A DNA stretch of 39,325 nucleotides, taken from Vulcanimicrobiota bacterium (GTDB lineage: Bacteria; Vulcanimicrobiota; Vulcanimicrobiia; Vulcanimicrobiales; Vulcanimicrobiaceae). Positions 16,863 to 23,361 of the stretch are shown here, piece by piece. The translations under genes were made by a program, and so were the position numbers. Each line of letters starts with the position of its first letter. Position 1 is the first letter of the stretch. The notes under the pieces are model-generated. The model made no database searches, had not been told where the DNA came from, and was given only the letters and a program-made list of their open reading frames with translations. Location of the stretch: the NCBI GenBank assembly GCA_019236975.1, contig JAFAHZ010000021.1, forward strand, positions 1 through 39,325, in the 5' to 3' direction.

Positions 16863-17252
16863 GTGGAGCAAGTCCATCGGGCCAGGGACGCGACCACTCA
16901 CGAAGACCGCCGCTTTCAGCGAGTCGACGATACGCTGTTGGTCTCGTACAGCATCAGCGACGACTTCGCTCCGGAGTTCACCGAAACGTACGATATCGCG
17001 CTCGGCGGCATGGCGATGCTGACCAATGCCGAGTTGGCGCGCGACGCGCCGATTGCCGTGCAGCTCGAACTCCGCGGCGATTCGCAACCCATCCTGCGCC
17101 TGTCCGGCGTTATCCGGTGGTCGCGTTACGATCCGCTGCTTCAACGCCACCGCACCGGCGTCGCGTTCCTCGATGTCAACGATGAGATGCGCGCTCATCT
17201 GCAGCGCTACATCGATACGCTGCATCTGCTCCGCGACATGGGGATGCTGTAA
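16863..17252 (+). CDS. PilZ-domain protein, probable c-di-GMP receptor
   Basis: A 129-aa protein consisting largely of one PilZ domain. The arginine motif is EDRRFQR (Arg-x-x-x-Arg), and the second motif DIALGG has Ala where DxSxxG has Ser. A beta-barrel follows (LRLSGVIRWSRYD ... TGVAFLDV), then a C-terminal helix. GTG 16863 is taken as start because a TAAGG lies about 10 bases upstream; a longer frame from 16803 starts with Pro/Arg-rich residues. The two HD-GYP-type genes upstream make c-di-GMP signalling a plausible theme. No effector domain is attached. Confidence 0.7.
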   Translation: MEQVHRARDATTHEDRRFQRVDDTLLVSYSISDDFAPEFTETYDIALGGMAMLTNAELARDAPIAVQLELRGDSQPILRLSGVIRWSRYDPLLQRHRTGVAFLDVNDEMRAHLQRYIDTLHLLRDMGML

Positions 17253-17255
17253 CCC

Positions 17256-17879
17256 CTACCAGGCCACGAATTTCACGCTGAACGCGTAGGTCGACGCTAC
17301 CGCTTTGCAGTCGTGCGTCGCGGGCGCATAGCGCGCGTCACGGGCCATGCCGAGCGCGACGACGTCGAGCGCTGTGTTGCCGCTGCTTTGCGCGATCGTG
17401 GCGCCCGTCACGGTGCCCTGCGCGTCGAGCTTCACGTCGACGGTCGTCGTTCCGTTCGTGCCTTCAGCCCGCGCCGCGCCCGGAATCTCGGGCGGCTGCG
17501 GCGTCGCAAGCACGGCGGCTTCGACGTCGTTCTTGGCGCATGCGTTGGCCGCAACCGTCGCCGCCGCGGTTGGGGCCGGCGTCGGAGGCGCGGGCGTGAT
17601 CCGCGCGTTGCCGCCGCTCGATCCGACGGTTTGCGTCGCGTGCGTCGCGCGCGGCAGCGGCCGGGTCGATTCGATCGGATGGGGCACCGGGGTGCGCTTC
17701 GGCTGGGGCGGCGGCGTCTGCATCTTCGTCATCATGAGGCGGTGCGAAATCGTCACCGTCTCGACTTGCGCTTCGATCGGCTCTTGCGTCCGGCGCACCA
17801 AGAACGCCCATAAGAGATGCACGAGCAGCGAAACCGCAAACGCCGCTATAAGTAAGCGGCGCGCTTGTCGTTGACTCAC
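17256..17879 (-). CDS. TonB-family energy transducer, second copy
   Basis: A 207-aa membrane-anchored protein: cytoplasmic N-terminus, one transmembrane helix (about 9-29), a Pro/Thr/Ala-rich periplasmic spacer and a C-terminal TonB domain (about 125-207, GTTTVDVKLDAQGTVTGATI ... YAPATHDCKAVASTYAFSVKF). A cysteine before the domain (NACAK) and one in the NGxPV-like turn (HDCKA) could form a disulfide, a pattern shared with the other TonB at 18001-18723. GTG 17879 is the first start. Last gene of the ExbBD operon, separated from the other TonB gene by an intergenic hairpin. Confidence 0.85.
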   Translation of the reverse strand: MSQRQARRLLIAAFAVSLLVHLLWAFLVRRTQEPIEAQVETVTISHRLMMTKMQTPPPQPKRTPVPHPIESTRPLPRATHATQTVGSSGGNARITPAPPTPAPTAAATVAANACAKNDVEAAVLATPQPPEIPGAARAEGTNGTTTVDVKLDAQGTVTGATIAQSSGNTALDVVALGMARDARYAPATHDCKAVASTYAFSVKFVAW

Positions 17880-17899
17880 AGCGAAACCTTCGCTGCGAT

Positions 17900-18005
17900 A
17901 TTAAGGTGCGAGATTCACGCCAGGCCGAGGCACCGAAGGGCGACGTGTGCTATGGCACACGAGCCCTTTGGCAACGACGGCATGGCGTGAAGATCGTACC
18001 TTAAT
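17900..18005. repeat. 106-base near-perfect inverted repeat/long hairpin
   Basis: The arms 17900-17922 and 17983-18005 are complementary at 20 of 23 positions, plus a G-U pair and two facing G/A positions. Nested inside are GCCG/CGGC, AAGGGC (17936-17941) with GCCCTT (17963-17968), and CGTGTGC (17944-17950) with GCACACG (17955-17961) closing a TATG loop. The whole intergenic region between two tonB-like genes is thus one long imperfect stem. The right arm contains the stop codon of the upstream tonB gene. No poly-T tract follows, so it is not a simple intrinsic terminator; a REP/MITE-like element or an RNA stability/attenuation element are possible. Confidence 0.85.
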
Positions 18006-18723
18006 CGGGATTGAAGTCGACGCGGAAGAGATAGTCGCCCTGCACGGGCTGACAGTTGACGAGCTTCGGCGAGTAGGACGATTGCCGGGCCGCGCGCAGC
18101 GCCGCTTGATCCATGGCCATGTTATTGGTGCTTTTGAAGATCGTCGCGTTAATGAGATTACCCGACGGGCCCACCGTCACTTCCACTTGCGCGGTGACTT
18201 CACCGAGACCGAGGTCCTTGGCGGATTCGGGATACTCGGCGGGGACCGCGTTGGTCGTCGTGGCTTCGACGTTCGGATTCGCGCACGCGGGTTTCGGCGT
18301 TCCCGGAGCCGTCGTCGGAGCGGCCGTGCCCTGACCTTGCGGAACGCCGTTCTCCGAGCCGGTCTTCGGCTGAGCGACCGTGTTTTCGGTCGACGTCGTC
18401 GAGGAACTGTTGCTCGTCGTCTTGACGAGGTTGACCTTGAGCGGCTTCGGCTGCACGACTTGCGGCTTGGGCGGCGGCGTCGATTGCGGCGGCGGGGTCG
18501 GTGTCGGCGGCGGCGTCGGCGTGGGCGGGGGCGGGGTCGGCACCTTCACGATGACGCGCTTGCTCATCGTCACTTTTTCGACTTCTTGTTCCTGGCTGTG
18601 CTGGTTGATGTTCGGCATGACGGACAGCGCCACGACGTGGATCAGCAGCGAAATGAGGAACGCTATGCCGATGAAGTTTCGGACGCGCTCGCCGGTAGTG
18701 ATGAATCCGTCGTTCTTAGCCAT
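18001..18723 (-). CDS. TonB-family energy transducer
   Basis: A 240-aa TonB that would couple the ExbBD proton channel to outer-membrane receptors. One N-terminal membrane helix (IGIAFLISLLIHVVALSV), a TPPP/PTPTPPP proline-rich spacer of the kind spanning the periplasm, a Ser/Thr linker, and the C-terminal domain (PAEYPESAKDLGLGEVTAQ, then YSPKLVNCQPVQGDYLFRV). The NGxPV turn has Cys instead of Gly, paired with a second Cys in PACANPN. ATG 18723; the preceding exbD stop is six bases upstream. Its stop codon lies within the right arm of the 17900-18005 hairpin. Confidence 0.93.
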   Translation of the reverse strand: MAKNDGFITTGERVRNFIGIAFLISLLIHVVALSVMPNINQHSQEQEVEKVTMSKRVIVKVPTPPPPTPTPPPTPTPPPQSTPPPKPQVVQPKPLKVNLVKTTSNSSSTTSTENTVAQPKTGSENGVPQGQGTAAPTTAPGTPKPACANPNVEATTTNAVPAEYPESAKDLGLGEVTAQVEVTVGPSGNLINATIFKSTNNMAMDQAALRAARQSSYSPKLVNCQPVQGDYLFRVDFNPD

Positions 18724-18729
18724 AAGCGG

Positions 18730-19158
18730 TTATTGGGACACCGCGCCTTCGGGCGTTCCCTGAACGTGATTCGCGAGACCGAAGTTCGTGAGGTCGACCG
18801 ATTTCGCCGCGTCCATCACCTGCAGAATCGTGCCGTAGGTGGCGTGCGGATCGGCCTTGACGATAACGCTCGTGAATTTGTGACCCGTTTGATCTTGCAG
18901 CAGCGCGAAGGCTGCCTTCGCGTCTGCGATCGTCACGGTGTTCGAACCGATTTGAATGTTGTCTTTATCGTCGATGATCACGACGATCTGGGACGGCTGC
19001 ACCTTGTCCTTGTTATAGGCGTCGGGCAGCTTCGGCTCTTTGGTAACGGATGCGAGGATGATGAAGATAATGAGGAGGACCAGCAGCACGTCCGTAAACG
19101 GCGTGATGTTGATCGTCGACATCACCTCATCTTCGCCTCCACCTGTCGAAACGGCCAA
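18730..19158 (-). CDS. exbD: ExbD/TolR biopolymer transport protein
   Basis: A 142-aa ExbD with the signature INITPFTDVLLVLLIIFIIL (N-terminal membrane helix containing the conserved Asp used in proton transfer) and a periplasmic domain ending in TYGTILQVMDAAKSVDLTNFGL. Start at TTG 19158 is adopted because the other ExbD has a similar 12-residue extension before its helix; ATG 19122 (MSTINITPF) is an alternative. Together with ExbB and TonB it forms the energy-transducing complex of the inner membrane. Second of two ExbD genes in tandem. Confidence 0.92.
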   Translation of the reverse strand: MAVSTGGGEDEVMSTINITPFTDVLLVLLIIFIILASVTKEPKLPDAYNKDKVQPSQIVVIIDDKDNIQIGSNTVTIADAKAAFALLQDQTGHKFTSVIVKADPHATYGTILQVMDAAKSVDLTNFGLANHVQGTPEGAVSQ

Positions 19159-19176
19159 GTTGCTGTACTCCTCTAC

Positions 19177-19590
19177 CTATGAAGTCACGAAGCCGACGTC
19201 TTCGAGGCCGGCCAGCTTTGCAGCGTCGAGGATGCGAATGATGATACCGTACGGCGCTTTGGCATCGGCCACGATTGCGACGTGATGGCGCGGCTTCTTC
19301 TTGGAGGCGTCGTACATCACGCGGTAGATCCCGGTATCGTCCGTCTTCACGCCGTCGACGTAAATGTTGCCCTTGTTGTTGACGTCGACCTCGATGTCGT
19401 TCTTGTTCTTCTGGTTTTGATTCGCCGAATTCGGGTTCTTGTTGGGCAGCTCTTTTTCAAACCCGGGCGGCGCGACCAGCGCGGCCAGAATCATGAAGAT
19501 AATGAGCAACACCAGCAAAACGTCGGTGAACGGCGTGATGTTGATCTCCGCCATCACCTCTTCGTCTTGCTTTGCCGATAGCAGACTCAC
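19177..19590 (-). CDS. exbD: ExbD/TolR biopolymer transport protein, second copy
   Basis: A 137-aa ExbD paralogue. It has INITPFTDVLLVLLIIFMIL with the catalytic Asp, an Asn/Lys-rich segment (PNKNPNSANQNQKNKND) that is unusual beside its neighbours, and the periplasmic part ending APYGIIIRILDAAKLAGLEDV. GTG 19590 is the start. Two ExbD genes downstream of one ExbB is a recurrent layout when the complex contains heterodimeric ExbD subunits or serves two transducers. The two ExbD proteins share the same N-terminal extension ending in DEEVM/EDEVM. Confidence 0.92.
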   Translation of the reverse strand: MSLLSAKQDEEVMAEINITPFTDVLLVLLIIFMILAALVAPPGFEKELPNKNPNSANQNQKNKNDIEVDVNNKGNIYVDGVKTDDTGIYRVMYDASKKKPRHHVAIVADAKAPYGIIIRILDAAKLAGLEDVGFVTS

Positions 19591-19619
19591 GGTATTCTCG
19601 TGTCCCCGTCGTTAGCGAG

Positions 19620-20291
19620 TTACTTGGCGCCGGTCTGCGACGGCTGATAGAGCTCCGTGGGAATCGGCGCGCCGGTGTTGTGGAAGTGCAGCATTTCGGC
19701 GAGCTGGTTGGCCGCGACGATCATTTCCTGGTTGTAGTTCTTGATGCGCGACTTGAAGTAGTTGAAGAACACCACCGCGATAACGGCGATGATCAGACCG
19801 GTCGCGGTCGTAATGAGCGCTTCCGAAACACCCGCCGCGACGACTGCCGGCGTCGAGTTGCCCTTGAGAGCGATGTCTTGGAAGGCCTTGATGATACCGA
19901 GAACGGTACCGAACAGACCGACGAACGGCGCGATAACGGCGATGGTACCGATAATCGCGAGATTCCGCTCGAGCGCGTTGAGGTGCTCCATGAGCGCAAT
20001 CGATAGTGCGTCGGTGATATCGGCGCGGTTCTTCTCGCCGCGGCGAAGACCGAACTCGAGAATGCGCGGCAGCATGCCCTTCTGCTTTTGGCAGATGACG
20101 ACCGCGCCGTTAAGATCGTCGGCGGCGATTTTCTGGCCGATCTGACGCAACAGCCCCTTCGTGTCGCCGTGCTGCGACGCGAAGAAAACCAGTCGCTCGA
20201 TGGCCACCGCAAGGCCGACGACGGAGATCAGCAGTAGCAGCCACATATCCCAGCCGCCCTGCCTCATGAGATCCATAAATCCGGAAAACAC
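19620..20291 (-). CDS. exbB: ExbB/TolQ/MotA-type proton channel protein
   Basis: A 223-aa integral membrane protein with the ExbB/TolQ layout: helix 1 (MWLLLLISVVGLAVAIERLV), a cytoplasmic helical region (ALMEHLNALERNLAIIGTIA), helix 2 with PFVGLFGTVLGIIKAFQDI, and helix 3 with ALITTATGLIIAVIAVVFF. These correspond to the pore-lining Thr and Glu-contact region of ExbB. GTG 20291 is preferred since GGAGGGG lies 11 bases upstream; TTG 20312 and ATG 20276 are alternatives. Precedes the two ExbD and two TonB genes on the same strand. Confidence 0.92.
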   Translation of the reverse strand: MFSGFMDLMRQGGWDMWLLLLISVVGLAVAIERLVFFASQHGDTKGLLRQIGQKIAADDLNGAVVICQKQKGMLPRILEFGLRRGEKNRADITDALSIALMEHLNALERNLAIIGTIAVIAPFVGLFGTVLGIIKAFQDIALKGNSTPAVVAAGVSEALITTATGLIIAVIAVVFFNYFKSRIKNYNQEMIVAANQLAEMLHFHNTGAPIPTELYQPSQTGAK

Positions 20292-20375
20292 GGTGTTCTC
20301 GACCCCTCCCAATCCCGGTTATTTAAGTGGTGAGGGCGCCCATTGGCCTACCCTCGCGGAAAGTCCTGTAGCGTC

Positions 20376-21740
20376 TTACTCGCCGCCGCCGCCTCCGGCC
20401 GCGGGCGTATTAAGGCTCTTTATGGTCGATTCAATCTGCAGCGATAGCGATGTCATGCCGGCCTGCTTTGCGAGCGTATCGGCCTTATTGAGCGTATCGA
20501 CGGCCTTCTTTTTCAAGCTGTCGTCGCGGCTTTGCACGGCGAGATTCGCCTGCGCTACGCCGTCGGCGAAGTTGGCGAGCGGATCGTCGGGCTTGAGCGC
20601 GACGGCCTTATCCGCGTAGGACTGCATCTGTTTCCAGTCCGGCTTGTCCATCTTCGCAATGACAAACGCAGCCTGCACGTTCGCTGTGACCTGTACGTCG
20701 GGGTCGCCGACGGCAACCGCCTGGTCGAAGTATTTGAGCGCGTCGGGATAGCTCTTGGCGGTGGCCGCGTCGACGCCCATCTTGAGGTAGGTGTTGCCCA
20801 GTACCCGGCCGGGTAGGGTGCTGGTCGGGTCGAGCTGTTTGATCTGCTGCGCGACGGCCTGAGCGTCTTGCGTATCGTTATTGGCGAGGTACGCGCTCAT
20901 CAAGCGGGCGTCGATGTTCACTTTGGCGTTCTTGGCGAACTTCGGGTCGTTCATAGCCGCTTGCTGAACCCCCTTGAGGGTCGTCAAGGCCTCGGCGTTC
21001 TGTTTGTTCGCCAGCTGCGCGACGCCTAACGCGAACTTCGAGTTCGTCCCCGGATCGAGCGCGACGGCTTTCTGCGCGTAGGTCATGGCCTGCGAGGGGT
21101 TGCTGTCCGCAACCGACACCGCCGCCGCGGCGAACGCGGCGGCCGCGACCGGCCGGAACTGCTTGCCGATCGTGCCGACACGATCGAACGCGGCGGCCGC
21201 GCCCGTAACGTCGCCGGCGTCGAACGACGCGATGCCCAGCATCTGCCGCAGCGTGTCGTCGCCCGGGGACGACAGCAGCGCGACCTGTGCCTTCGATTTC
21301 GCTTGGGCGTATTGGCCTTGCCGAATAAGCGTCGCCACTTGCTGCGCCGCCGGACTTACGGCGCCCGTCTCGCCGCCCTCGCTCTGGCTGCTCGCCACCG
21401 ATTTGCCGTTGAATTTCAGCGTGAAATCGTAAAACGCGGGGACCGGCGTCGATCCACGATGCGCCGGACGGTACGTCGAGCTTTGCGCGATTTCCATCGC
21501 GGCGTCGTTGTCGCCCGCGTTCGTCGTCTTGATGACTTTGATGGCCTTGTGCGTTCCGTCGGCATTGACTTGCACTTGTACGACGACGGTGCCGCTGCCG
21601 GCGATCGACGCGCTGGTCGTTCCCTGCTTGAGCAGTTTGGCGGGCGTGAATTCGTTCGAATATTGCGCAAGCGCGGACAACGGCGTCGCAAGGATAACGC
21701 CGGCGAGCGCGACGGCGACGATTCCGGTGTTGCGTTTCAT
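20376..21740 (-). CDS. periplasmic protein: TonB-type C-terminal domain followed by TPR repeats
   Basis: A 454-aa exported protein. An N-terminal signal peptide (KRNTGIVAVALAGVILATPL, cleaved after LSALA) leads into a TonB C-terminal-like domain (about 44-113, TVVVQVQVNADGTHKAIKVI ... TYRPAHRGSTPV), then helical repeats that look like TPRs (about 130-440: QGQYAQAKSKAQVALLSSPG, NPSQAMTYAQKAVALDPG, SYPDALKYFDQAVAVGDP). It ends with a Gly-rich tail. The TonB-like domain here lacks any membrane anchor or proline spacer, so it would be free in the periplasm. First gene of the operon; an SD GAGG lies seven bases before ATG 21740. Might regulate or link the ExbBD-TonB complex to periplasmic partners. 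Confidence 0.82.
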   Translation of the reverse strand: MKRNTGIVAVALAGVILATPLSALAQYSNEFTPAKLLKQGTTSASIAGSGTVVVQVQVNADGTHKAIKVIKTTNAGDNDAAMEIAQSSTYRPAHRGSTPVPAFYDFTLKFNGKSVASSQSEGGETGAVSPAAQQVATLIRQGQYAQAKSKAQVALLSSPGDDTLRQMLGIASFDAGDVTGAAAAFDRVGTIGKQFRPVAAAAFAAAAVSVADSNPSQAMTYAQKAVALDPGTNSKFALGVAQLANKQNAEALTTLKGVQQAAMNDPKFAKNAKVNIDARLMSAYLANNDTQDAQAVAQQIKQLDPTSTLPGRVLGNTYLKMGVDAATAKSYPDALKYFDQAVAVGDPDVQVTANVQAAFVIAKMDKPDWKQMQSYADKAVALKPDDPLANFADGVAQANLAVQSRDDSLKKKAVDTLNKADTLAKQAGMTSLSLQIESTIKSLNTPAAGGGGGE

Positions 21741-21901
21741 CGGTTACCTCAGTCTCTACATTCGCGAAGAAAGTTCTTTGACGAAATAAACGTACGAGCG
21801 CCTCAGAGTGTTAGTACGGGAGCGAGCGCCCTTTTATACCCAGAAGCAGCCCGGTTCCACCCCCGTCGCGCGCACGCCCGCCGCCCCAGCGGTCAAGCGA
21901 C

Positions 21902-22633
21902 CTATTTGGAACTCTGCCCGATGCGCCGCAGCGCCGCTCGTTCCTTGTCGCCCAGCGGCCGAACGCGCCCGGCCGGCAGATCCCCGAGCGCAATAGGCCC
22001 GAACCGGAGCCGGACCAATGCCGAAACCCGGTGGTCGAGCGCCTCGAACATCCGCCGGACTTGCCGGTTGCGGCCTTCGTGCAGCGTGACGTCGACGACG
22101 CTGTAGTCTCGCCGGACCGCTACGACGCGCACGGGAACGCCCGCCGCGCGCTCGCCCCGATCCAGCAGCACCCCCTCGCGGAGACGGCGGACGTCGTCGT
22201 CGTCGAGGCGGCCGGCGATGGTGGCGCGATAGACTTTCTCCACGCCGAAACGCGGATGGAGCAGCCGGTTGGCCAGCTCCCCGTCGTTGGTCAGCAGCAG
22301 CACGCCCGCCGTATCGTAGTCGAGCCGGCCGACCGGCACGACCCGCGGGCCTTTCGGCAGCAGATCGGCAACGGTGCGCCGGCGTTGCGGATCGCGCAGG
22401 GTCGTAACGACGCCGACCGGCTTATGCAGCACGAGATAGACGTATTCCGCAGCGGGTTCTACGGCCGTGCCGCTGACGTCGACGCGATCGCCTGGCGCGA
22501 CGATCGTTCCGAGTTCGCGCGTCACGCGCCCGTTGACGCGCACTCTGCCCTGGGCGATCAGCTCGTCGGCGCGGCGGCGCGACGCGACCCCGGCCTGCGC
22601 GAGATACTTATTGAGCCGCGTTCCGTCAGTCAC
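21902..22633 (-). CDS. 23S rRNA pseudouridine synthase, RluB/RsuA family
   Basis: A 243-aa pseudouridine synthase acting on rRNA. N-terminal S4 domain (about 5-52, TRLNKYLAQAGVASRR, ELIAQGRVRVNG), then the catalytic domain with GRLDYDTAGVLLLTNDG (Asp105 is the nucleophile) and the end RNRQVRRMFEALDHRVSALVRLRFGPI as in RluB/RluE/RsuA. GTG 22633 gives a normal N-terminus VTDGTRLNKYL and overlaps the upstream GNAT stop by 8 bases. RluB versus RsuA or RluF cannot be settled from sequence. Confidence 0.92.
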   Translation of the reverse strand: MTDGTRLNKYLAQAGVASRRRADELIAQGRVRVNGRVTRELGTIVAPGDRVDVSGTAVEPAAEYVYLVLHKPVGVVTTLRDPQRRRTVADLLPKGPRVVPVGRLDYDTAGVLLLTNDGELANRLLHPRFGVEKVYRATIAGRLDDDDVRRLREGVLLDRGERAAGVPVRVVAVRRDYSVVDVTLHEGRNRQVRRMFEALDHRVSALVRLRFGPIALGDLPAGRVRPLGDKERAALRRIGQSSK

Positions 22634-23201
22634 GCAGCTTCGCGTACATGACGACGTCGAGAATCTCGTCACCCTTGATGACCGCTCGGCGATGAACGCC
22701 TTCGCGCTGGAAGCCGCACTTTTCGAGCACCCGCTGCGAACGCGGGTTGTTGGAATAGGCACCCGCCTCCAGACGCACGACGTCCTCGCGCTCGAACGCT
22801 AGCTGCACCAGGCACCCGAACGCGGCCGTCGCGATGCCGCGGCCCCAGAACTTGCGGCCGAGCCAGTAGCCTGCCTCGGCGGTTAGGCGCGCCTCGTTCT
22901 CAAACCGCATGTAGCCGACGCCGCCGGCGTACTCGCCGTCGGCTTCAATCGCAAAGTTGGTCGACAGCGGGTGTGCGTTTTTGGCGATCCACTCGCGCGC
23001 GTCGGCGATGCCGTAAGGATGCGGAAAACGATCGCGCATGTAGCGTGCGACTTCCCAATCATCCGCGAGCGCCTGCAACGCTTCCGCATCGTCTTCACGA
23101 TACGTCCGCACGACGCATAAACCGCAGTCGAGTCGAGTTGGCCTGTTGCGCTCGCTCCGGCGCTTTAGGGAGGCCAAGGCCTCTTCCGGCTCTCTCCACA
23201 T
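22626..23201 (-). CDS. GNAT family N-acetyltransferase, RimJ/RimL type
   Basis: A 191-aa acetyltransferase of the RimJ/RimL branch: LCVVRTYREDDAEAL near the N-terminus, GYWLGRKFWGRGIATAAFGC with the acetyl-CoA pyrophosphate-binding loop (Arg/Gln-x-x-Gly-x-Gly/Ala pattern), and the end RSQRVLEKCGFQREGVHRRAV. It would acetylate a protein N-terminus or small amine; the substrate is unknown. A 30-residue basic N-terminal extension precedes the domain, so a later start is possible. Overlaps rluB by 8 bases; probably transcribed with it. Confidence 0.85.
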   Translation of the reverse strand: MWREPEEALASLKRRSERNRPTRLDCGLCVVRTYREDDAEALQALADDWEVARYMRDRFPHPYGIADAREWIAKNAHPLSTNFAIEADGEYAGGVGYMRFENEARLTAEAGYWLGRKFWGRGIATAAFGCLVQLAFEREDVVRLEAGAYSNNPRSQRVLEKCGFQREGVHRRAVIKGDEILDVVMYAKLRD

Positions 23202-23284
23202 GTGATTGCTCAGTTTCGACGAGCACCTGAGGGGTGCCCCGAAGAAAGTGTCGGAGTTTTTCTGCCGAAAAACCCGTCAAGCAG

Positions 23285-23307
23285 AACGGCCGCACGAGGC
23301 GGCCGTT
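23285..23307 (-). terminator. candidate terminator after rho
   Basis: A stem of AACGGCCGC and GCGGCCGTT (9 pairs, no mismatch) with a 5-base loop lies 55 bases downstream of the rho stop on the minus strand. The T tract GGGTTTTT follows about 10 bases after the stem rather than at once, so efficiency is doubtful. A second small hairpin with GTTTTT/AAAAAC arms and a third with GGGCACC/GGTGCTC arms lie further downstream. Confidence 0.5.
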
Positions 23308-23324
23308 TGCAGGGGTTGGAGTGG

Positions 23325-23360
23325 TCCTTCGACTGCGGCGCTACGCGCCTGCGCTCAGGA
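23325..23360. repeat. copy 1 of a dispersed intergenic repeat (CCTGAGC...GTCGAAGGA)
   Basis: On the minus strand the 36 bases read TCCTGAGCGCAGGCGCGT... ending GCAGTCGAAGGA. The outer ends match a second copy at 32348-32387, and the motif CCTGAGCGAAG...TCGAAGGA is a familiar dispersed intergenic repeat in several high-GC genomes. It starts directly after the rho stop codon. A small GGCGC/GCGCC hairpin sits in the middle. Confidence 0.7.
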
Positions 23361-23361
23361 G

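Noticed and set aside
17947-19182. A 411-codon plus-strand frame rich in Arg, Asp and His
   Set aside because: It lies antisense to exbD and tonB and has only codon-bias shadow composition.
20292-20375. GAGGG/CCCTC hairpin between the TPR gene and exbB as a terminator
   Set aside because: The loop is long, the stem is five pairs and no T tract follows; co-transcription of the operon is more likely.
21828-21840. TATAAA on the minus strand upstream of the TPR/TonB operon as a promoter
   Set aside because: No acceptable -35 element at 16-18 bases; GGAAC upstream hints at an ECF promoter, but its -10 motif is absent.
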